Assembly: GCA_009869945.1 (NCBI GenBank)
Contig: WIXG01000690.1
Location: 1-26,424, forward strand
Source of the DNA: Mesaphorura yosii
Lineage: Eukaryota > Arthropoda > Collembola > Poduromorpha > Tullbergiidae
DNA: 26,424 nt
Direction of reading: 5' to 3'
Under the pieces are notes generated by a model. It was given only the letters and a program-made list of their open reading frames with translations. It was not told where the DNA came from and made no database searches. The position numbers and the translations under genes were made by a program. Shown here one piece after another: positions 20,258 to 26,424 of this stretch (within the stretch, counting starts at the first letter, position 1; the number at the start of each line of letters is the position of its first letter).

Positions 20258-20313
20258 AAACTCGTCATTGTTTGCATGCATGCGTCATTGCAAATTGCAA
20301 TCGCGATTCGCGA
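20258..20313. promoter_or_regulatory. Palindrome-rich putative regulatory block
   Basis: Within 56 bases there are two copies of CGTCATTG (20263-20270 and 20283-20290; TGACG half-sites on the minus strand), TGCATGCATGC (20273-20283), ATTGCAA/TTGCAAT arms (20287-20301; C/EBP-like) and two TCGCGA hexamers (20301-20306 and 20308-20313). It lies about 300 bases before the DC-STAMP gene start. The density suggests a bZIP-type binding region, but no function is shown. Confidence 0.25.
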
Positions 20314-20609
20314 CTCTGACTCTGAATTTACTTTAAACAGACAATGAGCACTTGAGCATTTCAACTTCATTTCATCCATTCTTATCAGTCAGCCTACGAT
20401 TAGTCTCCACTTTCAACAGTTTCGAGTGCATTAATCCCACAGGTTGCAAATGTAAATGCAAACTTTCAGATAAAACTTGTAACTATAAATGTCCACATTT
20501 TATAATCATTTCTAAAGTATTCTGAGGTTTCGATTTTGGCTAAGAATTTGGTATTGTCGTTCTTCCTTTGACATTGGGCAAGATTTTATTCATCTTTAAC
20601 AGGTTTAAG

Positions 20610-22430
20610 ATGCCGACTGTTGGCCAACTGATTTCAAAATTTGAAAATGACAGCATACACCATGGTAAGAGTTTATAAGAGTAATAATCTTTTCGTCAGA
20701 TATTTAAGATTTTCTCGCACGAATTCATTTTTAATCATATAGTAGATGTCCGCGTGCCCAACTCAACTTCACGAAGACTGGCGGCGTTGATCTCAAATCC
20801 TAACACAATTTTTGCCAAAATATTGGTCCGAGGCGTTCCCAGTTTTGCGCTAAGTTTTCTGGTCTTTTTCATGCTCTGCAATCGATTAGACCTGCAAATT
20901 CCAATTTACATCACGCTCCCTGCATGTTTCGCTATATCCCTCATCTTCGCTTTGATCTGTTTACTAAGCGCCCGTTTCCGATGTGTCATGGCGCTGTGTG
21001 TACCGCAACTATCGACCGACCACGGAAAAATGGTGCTGCTCTCTGCCGTGATAGGTATTCTGCTGGGTGGCCCGGTCGTCAGCATCATGTACAACACGAA
21101 TCAGGCATCAGTCACGGTTGGGTGTGTGGCTGCAATTCTGGAAAAGCAACAAGGCAGAATCAACGAAGTTTATCAAGGTGCGTACCAGAACATTGCTTAT
21201 GCACTTCAGGCTCAGCTGCAAGTATGGGAAGATATTGCAGACGGGCTAAATTCCGTCCTGCAGCCGTATCACGATACTCTTGAGACGGCAAAACAGAAAT
21301 TTGATGGAGCAGCCCGCGCGATTGAAAGCGCAGTCTCAAATTGTGATTCCAAACTGAAGTCTGCGTATGAGCAGTGCAGCCAGCGAGTAAGTGAGGCCTA
21401 CAACGGCTGCAGCCAGCGAGTAAGTGAGGCCTACAACGGCTGCAACCAGCGAGTAAGTGGGGCCTACAACGCCTGCAGGAAACAGGCAAGCTTCGCGAAG
21501 AACGTCTGTGAAGTCATGAACATTGGCGGGCATGCATGTGGAGCGGTTAAAGTTGGAGAGGTCTGTGAAGCCATCAACATTGGTGGGTCTGCATGTGGAG
21601 CGGTTAAAGTTGGAGAGGTCTGTAAAGCAATGCAGACGGCATCAAGGCCCGTGCTGAATGTGTTCAAAGACTTGCATGGAAAACTGCAGGGATTAGCGGG
21701 CCTTTTCAAGGTTGACGTCTCCATGCACCCGCTTGCAAACACCCAGAGCAATTTCTCGACGGGTGGGGACGAAATTGAGGCGGCCATCAGGAATGTGTTT
21801 GAGGAAAAGTTTGCACTGATCAAAATCATTAGCAAAGTGTTGCAATACCTGTTTATGTGTCCACTGCTCTTGACTCCTCTAGCTTCTTGGCTCTACCTCC
21901 GTAAATGTCAAGGTCTAGGTGCCCCACTCGCCCCAGAAGAAGAAGTAAGGCTGAAGAAGCAAGCTCGCAAAATGCGGAAAGCTGAGAGCAGAAGGCAGCG
22001 ACAAAATTTGGTCCGTGACTTATTCCTCCTGTCGATCCACGTCCTCTTGACGGTTGGGGTTTGTCTTCTTGATTATATTTTGTATTGGATTGAGACTGTA
22101 TTACTCGAGCACGGGCAGACAACATTTACGGCTCGCGGTAACCTTCAGTTGCATGTAAATGTGAAATCTGGTGGTGCAATTAGTGCACTAATTAACAGGT
22201 TCCTTAAGAATTTTGAAATATCTACTGAACATAGTTTTGAATTTAATACCGTGCAATGCTTACCAAAACCTGTACCGAGCAGTGGATGGGGTGTGTATAT
22301 CCCCGTTCTGGGTATTTACACGCTTGTGGTAGTGTGTATCTTTATGGGAAGCTGGGCAGTTAAGAAAAGATATAAAATTGTCCAATACTTTTATCCCACG
22401 ACGAAGATTGAGTTGAAAGAAGTCTCATAG
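20610..22430 (+). CDS. DC-STAMP-domain multipass membrane protein, DCST/sneaky-like (579 aa)
   Basis: A short first exon (20610-20664, MPTVGQLISKFENDS) joins in frame to 20746-22430. The acceptor is a tandem NAGNAG (AG at 20742 and 20745), so a form with one extra Val is possible. Predicted membrane segments lie at about 47-64, 70-94, 113-134, 378-403, 444-468 and 533-556. Family features are RG-x-P near the first helix, the GGP segment of the third helix, CLPKP (523-527) before the last helix, and a C-terminal YKIVQYFYP. Known relatives act in membrane events of gametes and in cell fusion: Drosophila sneaky in sperm membrane breakdown, and vertebrate DCST1/2 in sperm-egg fusion. The RING-type C-terminus of DCST1/2 is absent. 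The large extracellular loop (about 215-315) contains two sets of Cys-bearing tandem repeats. A reproductive role is plausible but only inferred from the family. Confidence 0.85.
21375..21473 (+). repeat. Three in-frame 33-base tandem repeats in the DC-STAMP gene
   Basis: Copies at 21375-21407, 21408-21440 and 21441-21473 each encode an 11-residue unit of the form CSQRVSEAYNG. Copies 1 and 2 are identical and copy 3 differs at a few bases, so the duplications are recent. Each copy contains GTAAGT, a match to the 5' splice-site consensus, although the reading frame runs straight through. Confidence 0.85.
21504..21617 (+). repeat. Two in-frame 57-base tandem repeats in the DC-STAMP gene
   Basis: Units 21504-21560 and 21561-21617 encode VCEVMNIGGHACGAVKVGE and VCEAINIGGSACGAVKVGE. 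They differ by only a few substitutions, and each adds two cysteines to the extracellular loop. A third partial unit (VCKAM) follows. Confidence 0.85.
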
Positions 22431-23619
22431 CTTTCTTTGTCGTTGCAATTTGAATACTCAATATTTTTATACAATAAAGCTAAGAATGATTTTCAGAATC
22501 TCTCATGAATTTTGAATCAGTATTTGATATTTCCGACAATCACATTCGATATATTATTCCATGCAGTACGCTTGTGAAGGCAATTGGTTCCTAACCAGAT
22601 CAGAGCACTCTTAACTTTTTGACATTTCTTAATTTTGCATGGCACACGTCACGCGGAATATTTGCAAGCCGGTCACAGACTCACGTTTGCCTCCAGGACG
22701 GGCACAAATTCAAACACACACAGCAAACGACGAGACAATACTTACGCAGGAGGTCGCTGGACGACTGTGGATCTCAGCATCTTTGTAATTGAGGACGCAA
22801 CCAACGCAGGGCTCACCGTCTTCATCTTCTGTCTCATTGATTGGAACTGGGTCAGACAAACGTGGGCGTGATACTGCCCATCTGTGTTTACGTGAGCCGA
22901 GCAAAGCCGAGGACAAGCAGCATTCCACGAGAGAGTTCGAGTTCTGCTGTCAACGCGAGAAGAGAATTATTGATGTCAGTCTGAGTTGCAGAGTCAGAAT
23001 AGCAGCAGCATTTATTGAAATAAACATGCTATTTCATTGTCCAGTAAAACTACCTGTTTCCGAGTCAGTTATTTCGTCAATTGTTGTCGAGCACCGAAGC
23101 CCGAGTCCAGCCCTCGTATTCATATTGGCATTCGCATTAGCATTCGCAGCAGAAAATCTTTCTCGCCATATTTTCACGAGCGTGCCGCTGTCGCTAACAG
23201 TTCTGATCCAATTAACATTTATGCGGTTCATCTTCTTTTGAAGTCCAGTCCTCTCGAGGTTCGGCTCGACCTTTTCTAGTTTCCCGGTTAATGTCGCCTG
23301 TTTCGGGTTTCCCCATTCAGGCCGCCTGGTTATGGAATTCCTGGTTGAAGCTGTCCCGGTAACGCCATGGAAGCGGTTCGGTTCGGCCAGGAATGCGTGA
23401 AGTCAAAGAAATGTTGACAAATTTGATGACGCAGAGTGAGCAGAGTTGACAAATTAAAATTTTAATTTAATATGAACTCCGAACTCGTATAAAGTTCTAA
23501 GAAAGTCATGTCAAAGGACAGTTAATTCCTGAGTCAAAATGATTGCTTTTTTCATGCAATACGACATTGATGGGCCTCATCTATTTTTCAAGCCCCACCA
23601 TCAAATGTTCTCACGCAAG
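22431..23619. other. Intergenic region, no confident gene
   Basis: About 1.2 kb. It contains the 3' end of the DC-STAMP gene (AATAAA at 22473-22478). On the minus strand a candidate exon of about 140 bases (about 22742-22884) runs from a plausible acceptor to a strong donor (C/GTAAGTA) and would encode an acidic segment with CVGC. No partner exons are visible, so I do not call it a gene. The plus-strand frame 22789-23241 looks like a chance opening. Confidence 0.4.
22473..22478 (+). terminator. Polyadenylation signal of the DC-STAMP gene
   Basis: AATAAA on the plus strand, 43 bases past the stop codon. Confidence 0.5.
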
Positions 23620-23625
23620 TTTATT
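23620..23625 (-). terminator. Polyadenylation signal of the gene at 23651-24738
   Basis: AATAAA on the minus strand, 26 bases past the stop codon, implying a very short 3' UTR. Confidence 0.4.
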
Positions 23626-23650
23626 CAACAATGTTACTCGTTTTTTAGTA

Positions 23651-24738
23651 CTAACTTTTCTTTTGCTTGCGTGCAACTGCCATTCTACTTCGTATTCGTT
23701 CTGGTATCTCCGGAAACCCATTCTTACCCCCTGGAATCAGACACGTGTAATAATTCTCATACTCTGTGAAGTAAACATGCATTCCCATAAATCCAATCCG
23801 ACTTGCTTCCGAGAAGAGACACTTCGGTACTGGCTCAAAGAGTTCCGGGTAAACAGGGTAAATTCCTCCCATGATTGTCCACATGAGTTGTGAGAGATTC
23901 TCGAAATGGTTTCGTTTAAGGAGTCCAAATGTAAAGAATCCGAATGCTGTTTGCCGTCCAGAATTGTCATACACACCAAAGAAAGGAGCCATTTCCAGAC
24001 AATCTGATTTTTCCCATTCCCTTACATTGTAGAATAAATGGTTTCCCATTCCAGGGAAGCAATGTGTTCTCGACCAACCAGAACTCACTGCATGACTCTG
24101 CACTCGTGGCAATGCGAGTAAATTTCGTGGATTACTTCCATTCTGAAATCGTACGAAGCTTCCTGTCTCCATACTGTTATGCATTCTTCGTCCCTCCGTG
24201 CAAATTGTTTCAGGATCTACAAAGTAAGCTGTTAGAATGTAAACATTTCGACCCTGAATGGTATCCAAGTTGAAGAATGGAACTCGATCGTAACGAAATG
24301 CGTTTCCACGCCTCAACTCATCTTGATCCAGAATCATTTGAATGCCAGCAATTGTTCCTTGTATGTCATACAAGAGAATGAGATCAGGTTTCCCATCAGC
24401 TCGCATCAAGCGGAATCCATTATATTTGCCTCCATTCGTGCAGTTTTCACCACCACTCAGATTTATCCAAATTGGTTTTCGATTCGTATGCTGCTCTTCT
24501 GATCTCAACTCGTTCATTGTACGTGGTTGTGGTGTGAAGTAATAACGGTCGAAGGGATTCATACTGAAACGAACTACGAAGAGATGAAAAAGGTAAAAGA
24601 AATGATCAGAACCCAAATCTACATTCAGCTTTTCAAATATTTTCTAATTCACGAACCTCTTAGCGATGTCCATGGAATAAATTCCGCCGTCAGGACAGGG
24701 AATAAGAGAAAACTAACCGATATCCACAGAAGATACAT
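23651..24738 (-). CDS. Secreted protein of unknown function (334 aa)
   Basis: Two exons on the minus strand, 24738-24657 and 24573-23651, are joined across an 83-base intron. Exon 1 encodes a clear signal peptide (MYLLWISVSFLLFPVLTA) and supplies one base of the split codon. The acceptor at 24574-24575 was preferred over a closer TTTCAG because only the former keeps the frame. The mature protein has conserved-looking motifs: YFVDPETIC (144-152), CFPGMGNHLFYNV (199-211), a stretch with GVYDNSGRQTAFGFFTF, and GMHVYFT (291-297). These are spaced like an uncharacterised family of secreted arthropod proteins that I recall in insects and crustaceans, but I cannot name a Pfam domain for it. There is no membrane anchor and no recognised catalytic motif. 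The intron phase and signal peptide make the gene model fairly firm; the function is unknown. Confidence 0.75.
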
Positions 24739-25168
24739 TTATGTCCTGCAGTTTAAAAGGTACTGCTCTCTTAAAGTTTCCAAGAAAACTGAACCTCGAA
24801 ATTATTTTAACTCTCATCGCCTTAGAATTTAATTGTTGTCATACTTTGTTCTCGCATGCCAGAGTACAGTCATACGTGCGTTATATGTAAACAGAGTACA
24901 TGGAGAATGCTCACACAGGTATCAGACACGACATCAATTAAAGCCTGAAATTATTCGATTCAGATTCATTTCATTAATTAATGAAACTCCCACGGCGAAG
25001 AAAGATGTGTGAACTTGAGAGTAAAGTACGTCACTTCAGTTGTTTGTGTGAAAATGGAATTCCTCGAACATTAGCCCGTGTGCATGTAAATAATTTGAGT
25101 TGAAGGTCAAGTTCCAGCAAAATGCCTCTTCAAATTTAATTACCACTAAAATCAGTAAGGTTAACAAT
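24739..25168. other. Intergenic region between the secreted-protein gene and the receptor gene
   Basis: This is the 5' flank of the secreted-protein gene and the 3' UTR of the receptor gene. An ATTAAA on the minus strand at 25135-25140, 29 bases past the receptor stop, is a likely polyadenylation signal. No gene is seen. Confidence 0.45.
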
Positions 25169-26361
25169 CTAAACATAAGTGACTAGAAGTGTGACAAAGC
25201 AATTGAATGTGAAATCACGCATGATGAACAGGAAAGTCTGTTTGCTAAATTGAACGGCGCCACCGAGTTTGAATACAAAAACCGGACAAGAACGAAAATA
25301 GCACGCTGAATCAGCTTCTTCTCCTGATTGCCCATACTGATAAGCAACACGATACTCCCGACTAGCTTCCGTTCCTGCATTGAATACATCGAATCCCATT
25401 TTGAGGAGATAAGCGAGCGAAGAGCCAAGTACGGTCACAATGAGCACTGTGATTGAATGCTGGAGTGCTGGTTCACGTGCTTGAAGAAGAAGGATTGTGT
25501 AGAAGGCCAAGATTGCGATTAGCAGGTTAGCAAATGCATAGTAAATGAAGAACTCCATTCCAGCAATGCAATCCTCAACCACGTAACGGTACATGTAATG
25601 AAACTGACGATACATTCGACGTACATGTTCAGCCTTCCATTTTACATGGCAACGGAGACCATCCTTAAAGAGGAAGGCGTACCCCAAAATATTGCAGATG
25701 CATGCCATGTTTTGCAAACACTCAGTCACCACGAAGTACTGGAATTCAATATACAGGAAGATGGATGAGACAAGGCGCGGAATCTGTAAATGAGTCACCA
25801 ACATGTCAGTCGTCGCCGAAATTAGTTTCATATGCCGAATGATGAGGACAAAGATGAATGGAGCGCAGAGAATTTGACTGGTCGTGATAAAGAAGGCAAC
25901 TTTTAAAACCAGATCCAAAGTATTCCTCTTCCTCTTCGTGTTCTTCTTCATCTCGAGTCTACTACTTTCATGTGACTCTTGGTTGAGTCGGCGAAAATTA
26001 TTGAATGATTCACGTAACATGACAGGATAATGAAAATGAAAGAAATGTACACAAATTGACATGAAGGTGACGAGAAGTGCGCTAATCGCTGTGAATGTGT
26101 CTGACACATTCAATTTCATTTTCTCTTGCTGAGGAATCAATAAGAAATAAATTCCAGCAATCCAAAAGAGGGTAAAGACACGGGAAACGACATGAAAAAT
26201 ACGACAAGAAGTATTCACGCGACTGAAATTTGATTCCACTTGCAAACTGCGTGGATTCCACTTGCAAGGAATGACTTGTCCGAAATAATGGCACAGTTGA
26301 AGGGTGATCTCAATCAACCTGAACGATTCCACTACAGATTGTCGAATACGATTTCGACAAT
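25169..26361 (-). CDS. Gustatory-receptor-like seven-helix membrane protein, 5' incomplete
   Basis: One long open exon encodes about 395 residues with no in-frame ATG in its first 70 codons. A good acceptor (T-rich tract, then CATGCAG) ends at 26362, so the start codon probably lies in an exon beyond the window. Counting from the codon at 26332, seven hydrophobic segments lie at about 48-66, 79-100, 141-168, 186-205, 260-286, 294-314 and 362-387. The C-terminus is GAVQFSKQTFLFIMRDF then a final hydrophobic helix. Length, helix count, a short extracellular end and a conserved Phe/aromatic-rich last helix fit the insect chemoreceptor superfamily (Gr/Or), which form ligand-gated ion channels in sensory neurons. 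The TYhhhhhQF motif of typical Grs is not clearly present. The family assignment is therefore moderate and the ligand is unknown. Confidence 0.7.
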
Positions 26362-26364
26362 CTG
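26335..26364. repeat. Perfect inverted repeat with 12-base arms
   Basis: Arms at 26335-26346 (CAGATTGTCGAA) and 26353-26364 (TTCGACAATCTG) are separated by six bases. The repeat overlaps the likely splice acceptor of the receptor gene. A further ATTGTCGAA lies near 26408. Confidence 0.6.
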
Positions 26365-26424
26365 CATGTTTTGATTTGTCCGGTTAAAAAAACAGGTCAA
26401 TATGCAAATTGTCGAACTCTCTGG

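Larger units (their letters stand above)
19810..20609. other. Intergenic region between calpain and DC-STAMP genes
   Basis: No gene is supported. It holds the calpain 3' UTR (AATAAA at 19924-19929) and the 5' flank of the next gene. A 56-base stretch dense in palindromes lies at 20258-20313. An open frame at 19953-20219 lacks an ATG and family features. Confidence 0.45.

Noticed and set aside
22742..22884. Minus-strand candidate exon with strong donor and acidic CVGC-containing peptide
   Set aside because: No partner exons or start are visible on either side, so a single splice-site match is not enough.
22789..23241. Plus-strand open frame of about 150 codons
   Set aside because: It has no domain, signal peptide or neighbouring splice structure, and it overlaps simple repeated sequence (GCATT-type runs).
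1..26424. tRNA genes, CRISPR arrays or bacterial-style operons
   Set aside because: No convincing A/B-box plus cloverleaf, no spaced repeats, and the gene structure is eukaryotic with introns and AATAAA signals.

Overview
The window is eukaryotic nuclear DNA, most likely from an arthropod with a compact genome and possibly a springtail. Introns are short (roughly 45-100 bases) with GT...AG ends. Several genes are metazoan: a calpain, a TRM1 tRNA methyltransferase, a DC-STAMP-domain membrane protein, CUB-domain secreted proteins and an insect-type seven-helix gustatory-receptor-like protein. The springtail suggestion is an impression from gene content, not something proven by the sequence.

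Layout. Bases 344-1978 (+) hold a frame-broken CUB-domain gene. Bases 2522-5943 (+) hold its intact relative, a seven-exon gene for a secreted 989-residue protein with a signal peptide, a coiled coil, three CUB domains and a Cys-rich tail. Bases 6115-6570 (-) carry a probable gene relic. Bases 6891-14253 hold three related type I membrane glycoproteins: 6891-8744 (-), 10116-11996 (-) and 12490-14253 (+). Then come TRM1 (14721-16889, -), an unusual calpain (17438-19809, +), a DC-STAMP/sneaky-like protein (20610-22430, +), a secreted protein of unknown function (23651-24738, -) and a 5'-incomplete gustatory-receptor-like gene (25169-26361, -). For every spliced gene read here, the exon phases join without breaking the frame; the lengths come to 989, 598, 735, 579 and 334 residues.

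The most interesting part is the trio of glycoproteins. All three share an N-terminal block, ten ectodomain cysteines in the same order and one C-terminal transmembrane segment. The first also has a furin-type RKKR site followed directly by a Gly/Phe-rich hydrophobic stretch and a coiled coil. This is the layout of class I-like fusion glycoproteins such as the baculovirus F/errantivirus Env group. The second copy has a Gln/Pro-rich linker in that place, and the third lacks the site, the hydrophobic stretch and the coiled coil. No LTRs, gag or pol are visible nearby. The cluster therefore looks like an expanded, diverging host family, possibly derived from a captured envelope gene. The viral origin is inference; the shared scaffold is seen directly.

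There is no operon logic here, since these are separately promoted eukaryotic genes. Two head-to-head pairs (10116-11996 with 12490-14253, and TRM1 with calpain) have short shared 5' regions. A convergent pair (12490-14253 with TRM1) has neighbouring polyadenylation signals.
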